Notes: a model not told the origin generated them from the letters alone. A stretch of DNA of 64,000 bases from Hymenobacter negativus (GCF_017571495.1 NZ_JAGETZ010000002.1:1-64000); one strand, 5' to 3'. Counted from the first letter of the stretch, positions 25,988 to 35,523 are shown. Program-made: numbers and translations.

Positions 25988-27493
25988 GTGTTTAAGAAAG
26001 CAAAGAGAATCTCCCCATCACAACAGCCCGTCGCCATCATCGGCGCCGGCATTGCCGGACTGGCCACGGCGGTGCGGCTGGCGGTGGCGGGCCACCCCGT
26101 GACGGTGTTTGAAGCGGGGCCCACGTTTGGGGGCAAGATGCAGCAGTTTGCGCTGCCAGGCGGATACCGGTTCGATGCTGGGCCGTCGCTTTTCACGCTG
26201 CCGCAGCTGGTTGACGACCTGTTCCGGCTGGCCGGACGCGAGCCCGCCGAGTACTTCCGCTACCAGCGGCTTGACCCCATTACCCACTACTTTTTTGCCG
26301 ACGGCACCCGCCTCACGGCCTGGGCCGACGCCGAGAAATTTGCGGCGGAAATAGAAGCGAAGCTGGCCACGCCGGCGGCGGAAGTCACCAGGTTTCTGGC
26401 CCGCGCCGGCCGGGCGTATGATGCCACGGCGGGCACGTTTCTGCACAAGTCGTTGCATAAAGCCGGTACTTACCTCAGTTCTGAAACGCTGAAAGCTGTG
26501 GGCGCCCTACCGCAGCTGGGCCTGCTGGGCACCATGCACCAGCGCCACGCCAATGCCTTTGGAAAGGACCCGCGCCTCGTGCAGCTCTTCGACCGCTACG
26601 CGACCTACAATGGCTCGGACCCTTACCAAGCGCCGGCCACACTGAGCATGATTCCGCACCTGGAGCACGGCATCGGGGCTTTTTACCCGGAGGGCGGCAT
26701 CTATGCCATTGCCGAAAGCCTGTTGCGGCTAGCCACGGAATTCGGAGTAAAATTTCGCTACAACGAGGCCGTGGAGGAAATAATAACCGCCGAAAAGCGG
26801 GTGACTGGCCTGCGCACAGCGCTGGATGTGTACGACTTCGGCCGGGTGGTGAGCAACATGGACGTGGTACCCACCTACCGCCGCCTGCTGCCAGGCCAGC
26901 CAGCACCCGAACGCACCCTTGGGCAGCCCCGCTCTTCCTCGGCCCTGATTTTTTACTGGGGTATCCGGCGTGAGTTTTCCGAACTGGACCTGCACAACAT
27001 CTTCTTCTCCGCAGACTACAAAGCTGAGTTCCGGGCCATTTTTGAAGAAAGAACCGTGGCTGATGACGTGACCGTTTACGTCAACATCACCTCTAAGAAA
27101 ACGCCCACCGACGCCCCGGTTGGGCACGAAAACTGGTTTGTGATGGTGAACGTGCCCCACGACCAAGGCCAGGACTGGGACGCCCTGGCCAGCAAAACCC
27201 GCGCCGCTGTGCTCCGTAAGCTGAGCCAGGCACTGGGTACGGCGGTGGAGCCCCTGATTGCGGCCGAACGGGTGTGGACGCCGCCGGGCATCGCCGCCGA
27301 TACGTCGTCGTTTGGCGGGGCGCTCTACGGCAGCTCCTCCAACAATGCGCTGGCGGCTTTCTTGCGGCATCCCAATTTTTCGGGGCAACTGGAAGGGCTG
27401 TACTTTTGCGGCGGCTCGGTGCACCCCGGCGGCGGCATTCCGCTGTGTCTGCTGTCGGCCAAAATCGTTTCTTCTTTAATTGATGAGGCGTGA
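25988..27493 (+). CDS. crtD: Carotenoid desaturase, CrtD-like (phytoene desaturase family)
   Basis: 501 residues from GTG 25988 (MFKKAKRIS); no ATG is available. A dinucleotide-binding motif VAIIGAGIAGLATAV with GKMQQF following begins the FAD domain. Motifs such as AGPSLFTLPQL, PHLEHGIGAFYPEGGI and the C-terminal CGGSVHPGGGIPLCLLSAK are typical of CrtI/CrtD/CrtN enzymes. Its place directly before cruF suggests CrtD, the C-3,4-desaturase acting on 1'-hydroxy carotenoids in the flexixanthin/deoxyflexixanthin or bacterioruberin-like pathway. That specificity is inferred from context. Confidence 0.85.
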   Translation: MFKKAKRISPSQQPVAIIGAGIAGLATAVRLAVAGHPVTVFEAGPTFGGKMQQFALPGGYRFDAGPSLFTLPQLVDDLFRLAGREPAEYFRYQRLDPITHYFFADGTRLTAWADAEKFAAEIEAKLATPAAEVTRFLARAGRAYDATAGTFLHKSLHKAGTYLSSETLKAVGALPQLGLLGTMHQRHANAFGKDPRLVQLFDRYATYNGSDPYQAPATLSMIPHLEHGIGAFYPEGGIYAIAESLLRLATEFGVKFRYNEAVEEIITAEKRVTGLRTALDVYDFGRVVSNMDVVPTYRRLLPGQPAPERTLGQPRSSSALIFYWGIRREFSELDLHNIFFSADYKAEFRAIFEERTVADDVTVYVNITSKKTPTDAPVGHENWFVMVNVPHDQGQDWDALASKTRAAVLRKLSQALGTAVEPLIAAERVWTPPGIAADTSSFGGALYGSSSNNALAAFLRHPNFSGQLEGLYFCGGSVHPGGGIPLCLLSAKIVSSLIDEA

Positions 27494-27504
27494 AAAGTAA
27501 TCGC

Positions 27505-27535
27505 CTGTCATCCTTCATTCTACTCGGGATGACAG
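27505..27535. terminator. Hairpin in the crtD-cruF gap
   Basis: CTGTCATCC (27505-27513) pairs with GGATGACAG (27527-27535). The core GTCATCC is the same as at the ends of the palindromic elements at 40834 and 55844, so it may be a short relic of that family or an attenuator between crtD and cruF. No T-run follows. Confidence 0.45.
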
Positions 27536-27565
27536 CGAGATATTCCTCATTCTTCATTCCCTTAT

Positions 27566-28249
27566 ATGGTTGACTATACCGAGCCGCTACCGGCCGTAAA
27601 TACCGGCCGGCTGCGCGTGGCCCAGGGCCTGGTGCTGCTGTTTCACCTCACGGGTTTTGTGGGGCTGGCTTATTCCCAGGACCCCGATTTCTACCTGCGT
27701 TTTACGCCGCTCACGTTGGTCCTCACGGCCGCGCTGCTGCTCTGGTTTCAACCGAATCCGGGGGCTGGTTTCTGGGGATTTTGCCTGTCGGTGGTGCTGC
27801 TGGGCTTTGCTGTCGAGTTTATTGGCGTGAATGCCAACGGGCTGGTCTTTGGGCATTACTCATACGGCAATACGCTGGGCTTTAAGCTATTCGACCAGCA
27901 ACCTTTCAAAGGAGTGCCGCCCCTGATTGGCCTCAACTGGCTGGTACTGACTTATCTGTGCGGCATCCTGGTCCGCTACCTACCGCTGCCCGAGTTGGCG
28001 CGCATTGTGCTGGCCGCCGCCCTCATGGTGGGCTTCGATGCCTGTCTGGAGCCGGTAGCGGGGGCGTATGACTTCTGGCATTGGTCGGCCAATATTATCC
28101 CGTTTCAGAATTTTCGCGACTGGTTCATCTTCGCCTGCATCCTGCAAATGCTGTTTAATCGCGCCAGCTTTCCCAAGCGCAACCCGCTGGCTCCGTTTGT
28201 GTACCTCACGCAACTGTTGTTCTTCTTCCTGCTGGGTACCGTGCACTAG
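27566..28249 (+). CDS. cruF: Carotenoid 1,2-hydratase, CruF-like membrane protein
   Basis: 227 residues with about seven hydrophobic helices. NANGLVFGHYSYGNTLGFKLF, GVPPLIGLNWLVLTY, GFDACLEPVAGAYDFWHW and IIPFQNFRDWF match the CruF/DUF422 carotenoid-biosynthesis family. These enzymes add water to the psi end group of carotenes. Together with CrtD this supports an acyclic-end hydroxylated pigment such as flexixanthin. Genes for early steps (crtB, crtI, crtY) are not in the window. Confidence 0.88.
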   Translation: MVDYTEPLPAVNTGRLRVAQGLVLLFHLTGFVGLAYSQDPDFYLRFTPLTLVLTAALLLWFQPNPGAGFWGFCLSVVLLGFAVEFIGVNANGLVFGHYSYGNTLGFKLFDQQPFKGVPPLIGLNWLVLTYLCGILVRYLPLPELARIVLAAALMVGFDACLEPVAGAYDFWHWSANIIPFQNFRDWFIFACILQMLFNRASFPKRNPLAPFVYLTQLLFFFLLGTVH

Positions 28250-28353
28250 GCGCGGCAGCGGTGGCCGGCTGGGCCTTCGCATCTAAAATTTTGGGGTGAA
28301 CTTGGAGCAGACTGGCGTCGTTAGAGGCAGCCGGTTCCTTTCGCATCCTGCTT

Positions 28354-28968
28354 ATGCCTGATTTTACCCTTTCTCCGGCTTCTTTAGAGGCTGCTATTCC
28401 GGTCTTTTATCAGCAGGGCCTGCACACGGCTTCCGATGCGGTGCTGGCCCAGGCCCTGCACACCAGCGAGGCCGACCTCACGGCCCGGTTTCCCAGCCGG
28501 GAGCTGCTGGTACACCACACCGTGCTAGCCGATATGGAACGTCAGAAGCGTGAGCACGTCGAGCTGTACGCGCAATATTTTTCGGCCGTGGAGCGGCTCT
28601 ACGGCCTGTTGCAGCTGGGCCTGCGGGACCTGGCAGCAGTGCCGGGGCAGTTCTACGTCGACTTGCAAACTGGCTTTCCCAAAACCTGGGAGGCGGTGCT
28701 GGAACACCTGAGCAGCTACTCGGCCCCGCAACTCCAGCAGTTGCTGAACGACGGCATTCGCAGCCGGCTATTTCGCTCCGATATCAACATCCAGTTGGTT
28801 ACCAAAATACTGATTGAGCAGCTTAATCTGCTGCTCAACCCCCAGGTATTTCCGCCCGACCGCTACAACATGCGCGAGGTATTCCGCAGCATTTTCCTGT
28901 ACTACATCCGGGGCATCTGCACCGATGAGGGCGCTCGAATTGCGGCCGAGCACTTTGCCCGGCTGTAG
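28354..28968 (+). CDS. TetR-like transcriptional regulator
   Basis: 204 residues. The N-terminal 10-55 region (AAIPVFYQQGLHTASDAVLAQALHTSEADLTARF) has the length and spacing of a TetR helix-turn-helix, with weak conservation; the rest is all-helical and resembles a ligand-binding domain, ending with VFRSIFLYYIRGI. It follows cruF by 105 bases on the same strand, so it might control the carotenoid genes. Both function and target are inferred. Confidence 0.7.
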   Translation: MPDFTLSPASLEAAIPVFYQQGLHTASDAVLAQALHTSEADLTARFPSRELLVHHTVLADMERQKREHVELYAQYFSAVERLYGLLQLGLRDLAAVPGQFYVDLQTGFPKTWEAVLEHLSSYSAPQLQQLLNDGIRSRLFRSDINIQLVTKILIEQLNLLLNPQVFPPDRYNMREVFRSIFLYYIRGICTDEGARIAAEHFARL

Positions 28969-29024
28969 GCAAGCGCCAGTCATCCCAAGCACTGATGACG
29001 GTGCTATCAGCTCCAAGCCCAGCC

Positions 29025-30494
29025 CTATTTCAGCAGCAGCAGCTTCTTTAGGGTCATATGGCCCTGCTGCTCCAGTAGCTTCGCGGCGGCGGTGAGCTGC
29101 GCCGGGTCGTGCGCATTTACCAGGATAATTGGGCCGCTGGGGCCAGTTGTGCTCAGCAGGAAGCTCTTTTCTGGGCGCAGGCGCTGCTGGCGCAGGGCGG
29201 GTAGGTTTGCGCGCAGGTAGCGCAGCGTAGCGGCATGCTCACGCGTGACCAGAATGACCGGCAGTACCTCGCCGCTTTGGGCCCGGCTCAGGGCTTTGAC
29301 CGAATTGAGGATGGGCGAGGACGAAAACGTAAACGTGCTCCGGAACCGGTCCTGAAACGGCTGCACGGCTGCTTGGAAATCATCAGCGTTGGTCCAGTAC
29401 AGGACGTTGCGAAACAGGTTCACATAATCCGTAGCAGCCTGCGGGAAGGTCTGGTCGAAAATACCGATGGCCTGGCTCACGAAGAGGCTGTCGATGCGCT
29501 GGCCGCGCTCCACGTAGCCCGTCATCAGCGGGTAAATGGCCTTGGCGTAGCGGTTGATGTAGTCATCGTGGTACCACTCGCCGCTTTCGGGGTGGCCGGC
29601 TTGCCGGGCATAAATCCACTCCCCGGCCACTGTGGCCAAGGCTTCCTCCATCAGGTTGTAGGCCGAACGCCGGTTGGGGGAGGGATGATGCAGGTACCAA
29701 CCTTCCACCTGCTGCTGCAACCGCAGGCGCTGTTGCACCGACAAGGTGTGGCTCATTTCATGAAACACAACGGCTGTGCCGTCCACAAACGCGCGCGAAA
29801 CGGGGTGGCAATCGAGCAGCACCAAGTTACCGGTGGCGGTGGCATGGTTGGTAAAGGTGAGCCCTGCCCCGCCCTGTTTCACGTCAAGCTGCGGGTTGAG
29901 CAAAATGCGGTAGGGCAAGGAATCGGGCCATGCACTGCCGTAGAATGTGCGCAGCCAGCCAAACTGCTGCATCAGATGGCTTTTGGTCAAAAAGTCGGCG
30001 TAAGCGGTGCGCAGCCGGCCCAACTCGGCTGCGTGGGGCTGCCAGGCCAGGGTGTCGAAAGCGGGCGTGAAGTAGCGGTACACGCTGTCGAGGCTGACCA
30101 GTACCTCGTTGGGCAACAGGCCTGCGGTGCGGCGCTGCAAGTCAGCCAGGTTTCGGGCGTCGGCGCTGGCGGCCAGGTAGCTCGGTTCGATGGAGCCCAT
30201 GCTGCCCAGCCGGCCGGCGGGGTAGCCGTCGCGGTCAAAGGCAGGCTCGTGGTCCAGGCTTTGGTAGCGGCGCAGCCAGTGCCGGGCTTCGGGTGTGTTG
30301 AAGCGGCTGGCCTCAAAAGCTCGTCGGCTGCCTCGGTAGCCACTGTTGCTGCCGGCCAGCGTTTCTACAAACCGCACCAGGCAGTGCACCCGGCCCACTT
30401 CTACCGTCACGGCGGGCCCGTAGCTGATGGGCGGCGGCTGGGCCCAGGCAGGAGCGGCAGCCAGGAGCAGCAGTAAAAACAACACGTGCTTCAT
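29025..30494 (-). CDS. Secreted HExxH zincin-like protein
   Basis: 489 residues with a clear signal peptide (1-19, cut at AWAQ). Zinc-metalloprotease hallmarks: VVFHEMSHT gives His245-Glu246-x-x-His249, and LMEEALATV places Glu283/Glu284 at a spacing usual for the third ligand of gluzincins. The C-terminal 95 residues (from about 395) look like a separate small domain, VILVTREH and IILVNAHDP. I recognise no specific family. A TACTTTTA box ends five bases before the ATG. It is probably periplasmic or surface-exposed; substrate unknown. Confidence 0.75.
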   Translation of the reverse strand: MKHVLFLLLLLAAAPAWAQPPPISYGPAVTVEVGRVHCLVRFVETLAGSNSGYRGSRRAFEASRFNTPEARHWLRRYQSLDHEPAFDRDGYPAGRLGSMGSIEPSYLAASADARNLADLQRRTAGLLPNEVLVSLDSVYRYFTPAFDTLAWQPHAAELGRLRTAYADFLTKSHLMQQFGWLRTFYGSAWPDSLPYRILLNPQLDVKQGGAGLTFTNHATATGNLVLLDCHPVSRAFVDGTAVVFHEMSHTLSVQQRLRLQQQVEGWYLHHPSPNRRSAYNLMEEALATVAGEWIYARQAGHPESGEWYHDDYINRYAKAIYPLMTGYVERGQRIDSLFVSQAIGIFDQTFPQAATDYVNLFRNVLYWTNADDFQAAVQPFQDRFRSTFTFSSSPILNSVKALSRAQSGEVLPVILVTREHAATLRYLRANLPALRQQRLRPEKSFLLSTTGPSGPIILVNAHDPAQLTAAAKLLEQQGHMTLKKLLLLK

Positions 30495-30543
30495 GTGGCT
30501 AAAAGTAGCGGGAAATTGGCGTGCTCAATAAGGAGTGGGCACT

Positions 30544-31002
30544 CTACACCAACAGCCAGCCCAGCAGGGCCGCCCGCGCCGTCCAGGCCAGTGTCCTTAT
30601 CCAGTTGGTGCGCGTGAGCCCGTCGATGGCAATATAGTCGAAGCCCTTTTCGAGGCGGTTGTGGAAGGGCACCGAGATGAAGAATGTAGCTGCCCACACC
30701 AGCCCCACCAAGCCCAGCCCCCACCAGCCCGCGCCACCGGGCAGCGCTACGCGGCCGGCCCAGGCCAGCCAGATGGCCAGCCCCAACTCCAGGACCATCG
30801 GAGCCATCACCACGTAGCTCATGCGGCGGGTGTGGGCGGTATGGAAGGCCACCCACGCCTCCTTCGGCACCAGTCCAAAGCTGGGGTAATGCACCACCTG
30901 TACCGTCCAGATAAGGCCGGCGAGGTAAGCCGCAACCGCGAAATTGAGGAGAATCAGCAGGTGGAGCGACATGAGCGGGAAAAATAATTTCAACGGAAAC
31001 AT
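30544..31002 (-). CDS. Small four-helix membrane protein
   Basis: 152 residues from ATG at 31002 (MFPLKLFFPLM); the ATG at 30972 is a possible alternative. Four hydrophobic helices (about 11-35, 62-85, 88-108, 133-150). Conserved-looking charged residues are IWTVQVVHYPSFG, FHTAHTRRM and VPFHNRLEKGF with three His-containing motifs. It resembles DUF1772-like proteins; function unknown. It lies 50 bases before the zincin gene on the same strand and is divergent from gapN. Confidence 0.7.
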   Translation of the reverse strand: MFPLKLFFPLMSLHLLILLNFAVAAYLAGLIWTVQVVHYPSFGLVPKEAWVAFHTAHTRRMSYVVMAPMVLELGLAIWLAWAGRVALPGGAGWWGLGLVGLVWAATFFISVPFHNRLEKGFDYIAIDGLTRTNWIRTLAWTARAALLGWLLV

Positions 31003-31143
31003 AGCGGTTTTTTCGGGTATGCGCGGTCCGCAAACGTTCCCGTGAAAGCCAGCCGCAACTCGCGTTAGCGGCCAACATTTCCGTACCCATACGCTGTTGT
31101 GTAGGTTCGCACCGCACTTTTTCCCATCGGTTTCCCATTCAGC

Positions 31144-32778
31144 ATGTCTGTTACCACCGAAAACCTGACCCAACTATTCCCGCCCGACGCGGCGGCTATT
31201 CCCGAAGCCTGGCAACTGCCTGAGCCCCTGCATCAGCGCGAGTACCTGCTCGACGGCGAGTTGCGCAAGTGGGCCGGCCCCACGCAGGAAGTCATTTCGC
31301 CCATGTTTGAGCGCCAGCCCGACGGCTCGCTCAAGCCCCGCGTCATCGGCTCTTACCCGCTGCTCGACGAGGCCGAAGCCCTCAAGGCCCTCGATGCCGC
31401 CGTGCAGGCTTACGACCACGGCCGCGGCGAGTGGCCCAACATGAGCGTGGCCGACCGCATTGCGGCCGTGGAGAAATTCACCCGCCTCATCGTGGCCCGC
31501 AAGGCTGAAATCGTGAAGCTGCTGCTGTGGGAAATCGGCAAGTCGACGGCCGACTCGGAGAAGGAGTTCGACCGCACCATCGATTACATCCGCAACACCA
31601 TTGACGCCCTTAAGGACATCGACCGCGACTCGTCGCGCTTCACCATTACCGAAGGCATCATCGGCCAGATTCGCCGCTCGCCGCTGGGCGTGGTGCTCTG
31701 CATGGGCCCCTTCAACTACCCGCTGAACGAGACGTTCTGCATGCTGATTCCGGCCCTCATCATGGGCAACACCGTGTTGTTCAAACCTCCGAAACACGGT
31801 ACCCTACTCCACTACCCACTACTACAAGCTTTTACCGAAGCCTTCCCCAAAGGTGTGGTAAACACCGTGTACGGCCGCGGCAACACCGTAGTGCCGGCCC
31901 TCATGGCTTCGGGTAAGATTGATGCGCTGGGGCTCATCGGCAGCAGCCGCGTGGCCGATTCGCTCAAGAAAATGCACCCCAAGAGCAACCGCCTCCGCGC
32001 CATCCTGGGACTCGATGCCAAGAACGCCGCCATCATTATGCCCGACGCCGACCTGGAGGTGGCTGTGAAGGAAGCCGTACTGGGCGCCCTCAGCTTCAAC
32101 GGCCAGCGCTGCACCGCGCTGAAGATGTTCCTAGTCCACGAGAGCGTGGCCGAGGCTTTCGTGGAGCGCCTCAGCACCGAAATCAACAAGCTGAAACCCG
32201 GCATGCCCTGGGATGCAGGTGTGAACATCACCCCCCTGCCCGAGCCGCAAAAGCCTTCTTACTTGGCCGAAGTTATCGCCGATGCTCAGGCCAAAGGGGC
32301 CCGCGTGGTGAATGAAGGCGGCGGCACCGCCAGCGGCCCGCTGGTGTACCCTGCCCTGCTCTACCCCGTGAAGGAGGGCATGAAAGTGTGGCGCGAAGAG
32401 CAGTTTGGCCCAGTGGTGCCGGTGGCCAGCTTTGCCAGCACCGACGAGGCCATTCAGTACATCATCGACTCCGACCACGGCCAGCAGGTGAGCATCTTCG
32501 GCTCCGAATCAGAGGAAGTGGCCAGCCTCGTCGACCAGCTGGTAAACCAGGTGAGCCGCGTGAACATCAACGCCCAGTGCCAACGCGGCCCCGACACCTT
32601 CCCCTTCACCGGCCGCAAGGATTCGGCCGAAGGCACCCTCTCGGTGTACGACGCCCTGCGCTCGTTCAGCATCCGCACGGTGGTGGCCACTAAGCAAACT
32701 GACGCCAACAAGCATCTTCTCAACGAGATTGTGGACGGGCAGGAAAGCAGCTTCCTGAGCACGCGGTTTATTCTATAA
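31144..32778 (+). CDS. gapN: NADP-dependent glyceraldehyde-3-phosphate dehydrogenase, non-phosphorylating
   Basis: 544 residues, aldehyde dehydrogenase superfamily. MGPFNYPLNE (nucleotide site), FKPPKHG, GSSRVADSL, LGLDAKNAAI with the general-base region, and NGQRCTALK with catalytic Cys323, then REEQFGPVVP. The sequence is the GapN branch rather than a general ALDH, as seen in the N-terminal LDGELRKWAGPTQEV and the late NAQCQRGPDTFPFTGRKDS. GapN oxidises glyceraldehyde 3-phosphate directly to 3-phosphoglycerate, producing NADPH without ATP. It ends in the terminator at 32807. Confidence 0.88.
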   Translation: MSVTTENLTQLFPPDAAAIPEAWQLPEPLHQREYLLDGELRKWAGPTQEVISPMFERQPDGSLKPRVIGSYPLLDEAEALKALDAAVQAYDHGRGEWPNMSVADRIAAVEKFTRLIVARKAEIVKLLLWEIGKSTADSEKEFDRTIDYIRNTIDALKDIDRDSSRFTITEGIIGQIRRSPLGVVLCMGPFNYPLNETFCMLIPALIMGNTVLFKPPKHGTLLHYPLLQAFTEAFPKGVVNTVYGRGNTVVPALMASGKIDALGLIGSSRVADSLKKMHPKSNRLRAILGLDAKNAAIIMPDADLEVAVKEAVLGALSFNGQRCTALKMFLVHESVAEAFVERLSTEINKLKPGMPWDAGVNITPLPEPQKPSYLAEVIADAQAKGARVVNEGGGTASGPLVYPALLYPVKEGMKVWREEQFGPVVPVASFASTDEAIQYIIDSDHGQQVSIFGSESEEVASLVDQLVNQVSRVNINAQCQRGPDTFPFTGRKDSAEGTLSVYDALRSFSIRTVVATKQTDANKHLLNEIVDGQESSFLSTRFIL

Positions 32779-32806
32779 GCAACGGGCCAAAGGACTGGCC
32801 ATAAGT

Positions 32807-32856
32807 AAAAGGCAGGCGTTGCGTGGAAGCTATTTCCGCGCAGCGCCTGCCTTTTT
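32807..32856 (+). terminator. Rho-independent terminator after gapN
   Basis: A 20-base stem, 32807-32826 with 32836-32855 (AAAAGGCAGGCG and CGCCTGCC then T-run), has two mismatches or wobbles and a 9-base loop. It starts 28 bases after the gapN stop. Confidence 0.85.
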
Positions 32857-32982
32857 CTGTGCGTTGCTGGCAACGGTGCTATAGAAGGGCGGTTGCTTAA
32901 ATACCAGGAAGCAACGTCAGACCGTTGTGGTGCATCTGCTGCCTATTAATTTGTCCTTCACCCTACTTCTGCTGCTAACCTT

Positions 32983-34218
32983 ATGCGCCGTTTCCTACCC
33001 TTCCTTGCCTGCTTTCTGCTAACCTGCTTGACTCTGCGCGCCCAGCAGGCCCCATCTACCGCTGCGTTTGATGCCTATTGCGCGACTTTCTTCAAAGAAA
33101 TTCAGGACTTGTCAGCGGCTAAAGAATACCGCCAGATTCTGAGCCGCTACCCGGAATGGGAGGCGAAGTATAACGCCCTGGGGCCGGCTGATAAGCAGCT
33201 TTTTCGCGGGGCCCTGGCTGGCGTGGACTACAACCGCGCCTGCTACTATGCCCTGCTGAAGGACCGCCCTAACGCCGTGCTTAGCTTTCGGCACGCCGTG
33301 GCAAATGGCTACAAAAACTACAGCCACGCTAAGGTGGACACCGACCTGGACCTGATTCGGAATGACAAAGACTTTCAGCAGCAGATGGCCGCCATCCGGG
33401 AACACGGCGACTTTATTTACGTGCTGCAGCAGGCCAAAGGCTACGCCCCAACCGAAGCGAGCAAGCTGCCCGCCTTCACCTACCAAAGTGCCGATGAGCC
33501 CCACCTGGCCGCGCTGCGCAAAACCTACAAGCTCGACTCCATTGCCGGGCAAGGCAACGAGGTGGCGCGCTTCATCAACCTGCTGCACTGGGTGCACGAG
33601 CAGGTACCGCACGACGGCAATCACGAAAACCCGCCCGTGCGCAACGCCCAGGACTTGCTGCGCGTGTGCCGGGCCGAAAAGCGCGGCCTGAACTGCCGCG
33701 GCCTGGCCACCATCCTCAACGAAGCCTACCTGGCCATGGGCTACAAGGCCCGCTTTGTGGGCTGCCTACCCAAAGACAGCACCGACTACGACAGCCACGT
33801 CATCAACGCGGTGTACTCTACCACCCAGCAAAAATGGCTCTGGATGGACCCCACTAACGACGCATACGTGATGAATGAACAGGGCCAACTGCTCAGCATC
33901 GAGGAAGTGCGCGCCCGGCTCATCGACGGCCGCCCCCTGCTGGTGAACCCCACCGCCAACTGGAACCACAAGGTTTCCAAAACCAAGGAAGACTACCTCT
34001 ATCAATACATGGCCAAAAACCTGTACAAGCTGCAATGCCCGCTGAGCAGCCAATACGACCTGGAAACCCGCGGCCCTGCCAAGGCCCTGCAGTACGTCAC
34101 GCTGCTGCCGGCCACCGTTGGCGCTATAAAGCCTGCCGTTAAAAACACGCAGGACGGCGCCACTTCTTATACTCTCTACAACACCAGCAACGCGGCGGCT
34201 TTTTGGCAAAAGCCCTGA
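32983..34218 (+). CDS. Secreted transglutaminase-like (papain-like) protein
   Basis: 411 residues with a signal peptide (1-20, LTLRAQ). The C-terminal half carries a transglutaminase-like core: GLNCRGLATILNEAYLA (Cys238), YDSHVINAVY (His272) and WLWMDPTND (Asp289) form the classic triad. The N-terminal part (25-150) is helical. This fold includes peptidases and cysteine-protease-like enzymes; the substrate is unknown. It is followed at a 75-base gap by the gene at 34294, probably a shared unit. Confidence 0.82.
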   Translation: MRRFLPFLACFLLTCLTLRAQQAPSTAAFDAYCATFFKEIQDLSAAKEYRQILSRYPEWEAKYNALGPADKQLFRGALAGVDYNRACYYALLKDRPNAVLSFRHAVANGYKNYSHAKVDTDLDLIRNDKDFQQQMAAIREHGDFIYVLQQAKGYAPTEASKLPAFTYQSADEPHLAALRKTYKLDSIAGQGNEVARFINLLHWVHEQVPHDGNHENPPVRNAQDLLRVCRAEKRGLNCRGLATILNEAYLAMGYKARFVGCLPKDSTDYDSHVINAVYSTTQQKWLWMDPTNDAYVMNEQGQLLSIEEVRARLIDGRPLLVNPTANWNHKVSKTKEDYLYQYMAKNLYKLQCPLSSQYDLETRGPAKALQYVTLLPATVGAIKPAVKNTQDGATSYTLYNTSNAAAFWQKP

Positions 34219-34293
34219 TGGCACCAGTGCGGTTGGCCTTGCGCCGGGCGTTAGCTTTGGCTGTATCGTTGCCTTTCTTTCTCGGCCTCTACT

Positions 34294-35523
34294 ATGCCTG
34301 ATTCGCGTTGGTTTTACTTGCTGCTCGCTGCCGCTACCGGCCTACAGACTTCGGTTCGGGCGCAGCAGATGAATTATCAGCCTTCCCGGGCCATCCTAGC
34401 GCAATGGCAGCAGGACCCGGAGTGGTCGAACTACCAGAACTACGCCGTGCAATTCTCACAGATTGGCGACTACGTTCACACACTGGCGGCGCAGTCGGCT
34501 TACGAAAAAGGCCGTAAGCAAAGCGACACCAATATCAAGTTTGACCCCGCCTATTTCGCGCGCTTTCACGCCGTGGACGCCCACCGGGAGCTGCTCAAGC
34601 GCACCGCCAACCGGCAACTGGTCATCCTCAACGAAGCCCACTACCAGCCGCTGAACCGCGTATTCACGCGCAGCCTAGTGGCGGGCCTGTACCGGCAAGG
34701 CTTCCGCTACCTCTGCCTGGAAGACCTGGCCAACGGGCCCGGCACCGACTCGGGCCTCAACCAACGCAAGTATCCAGTCATAGGCACCGGCTACTACGTC
34801 ATCGAGCCCCAGTACGGCGACCTGGAGCGGTACGCGCTGGCGCTGGGCTTCACGCTGGTGCCATATGAGCACTTGCCCGACGCCGCCCCCGACCCCATGG
34901 CCCGAATGGTGGCCCGCGAAACCGGCCAGGCCCGCAACATTCAGCAGATTTTGACGAAAGACCCGAAGGCCAAAATCGTGGTGCACTGCGGCTACGGCCA
35001 CCTCGTAGAAAACCTGGTGGGCGACGGCCAATTCGGCTTTATGGGCGCTTTTCTGAAGAAATACACCGGCCTCGACCCTTTCACCATCCATCAGGTAGAC
35101 TTGCTGGAACACGCCGACGCTACCCTCGACAACCCCTACCGTGCGCTGATGCACGCCACTGGGCCCAGCGTATTCGTCGACAGCCAGGGCGCTTTATTCA
35201 ACAGCGCCCAAAATCCAGAGAAGTGGGACGCCTCGGTGTACTTTCCGCCTACTACCTACCAGCACGGCCGCCCCACCTGGCTGCGCCTTGGCAACAACCG
35301 CCGCTATTTCACCCTGAAAGCGCCGCAGCTCACCGTGGGATTTCCGTGCCTGGTGCGCGCCTACCGAGCCGGCGAGGACGTCACGCAGGCCATTCCGGCT
35401 GATGTTATCGAGTTGCAAAGTGCCGGGGAAGACCGGGCCCTAATGCTGGACAAAGGGCGCTTCACCCTGTTGGTACAGGATGCCCAAGGACGGCAGCAGC
35501 AACTGGCAATTGAAGTGCGGTAG
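34294..35523 (+). CDS. Secreted ChaN/erythromycin-esterase-like protein
   Basis: 409 residues with a signal peptide (1-23). The central part has VILNEAHYQPLNRVFTRSLV, GFRYLCLEDLA and IVVHCGYGHLVENL, with EAH, Glu and His residues placed as in the EreA/ChaN/TIKI (PMT-C-like) superfamily of hydrolases and heme-binding proteins. The last 75 residues look like a beta-sandwich. I cannot assign the reaction; the superfamily call is inference from spaced motifs. Confidence 0.6.
   Translation: MPDSRWFYLLLAAATGLQTSVRAQQMNYQPSRAILAQWQQDPEWSNYQNYAVQFSQIGDYVHTLAAQSAYEKGRKQSDTNIKFDPAYFARFHAVDAHRELLKRTANRQLVILNEAHYQPLNRVFTRSLVAGLYRQGFRYLCLEDLANGPGTDSGLNQRKYPVIGTGYYVIEPQYGDLERYALALGFTLVPYEHLPDAAPDPMARMVARETGQARNIQQILTKDPKAKIVVHCGYGHLVENLVGDGQFGFMGAFLKKYTGLDPFTIHQVDLLEHADATLDNPYRALMHATGPSVFVDSQGALFNSAQNPEKWDASVYFPPTTYQHGRPTWLRLGNNRRYFTLKAPQLTVGFPCLVRAYRAGEDVTQAIPADVIELQSAGEDRALMLDKGRFTLLVQDAQGRQQQLAIEVR

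Noticed and set aside
29235..30476. 413-codon plus-strand frame over the HExxH gene
   Set aside because: No domain or start context; the minus frame has signal peptide and zinc motif.
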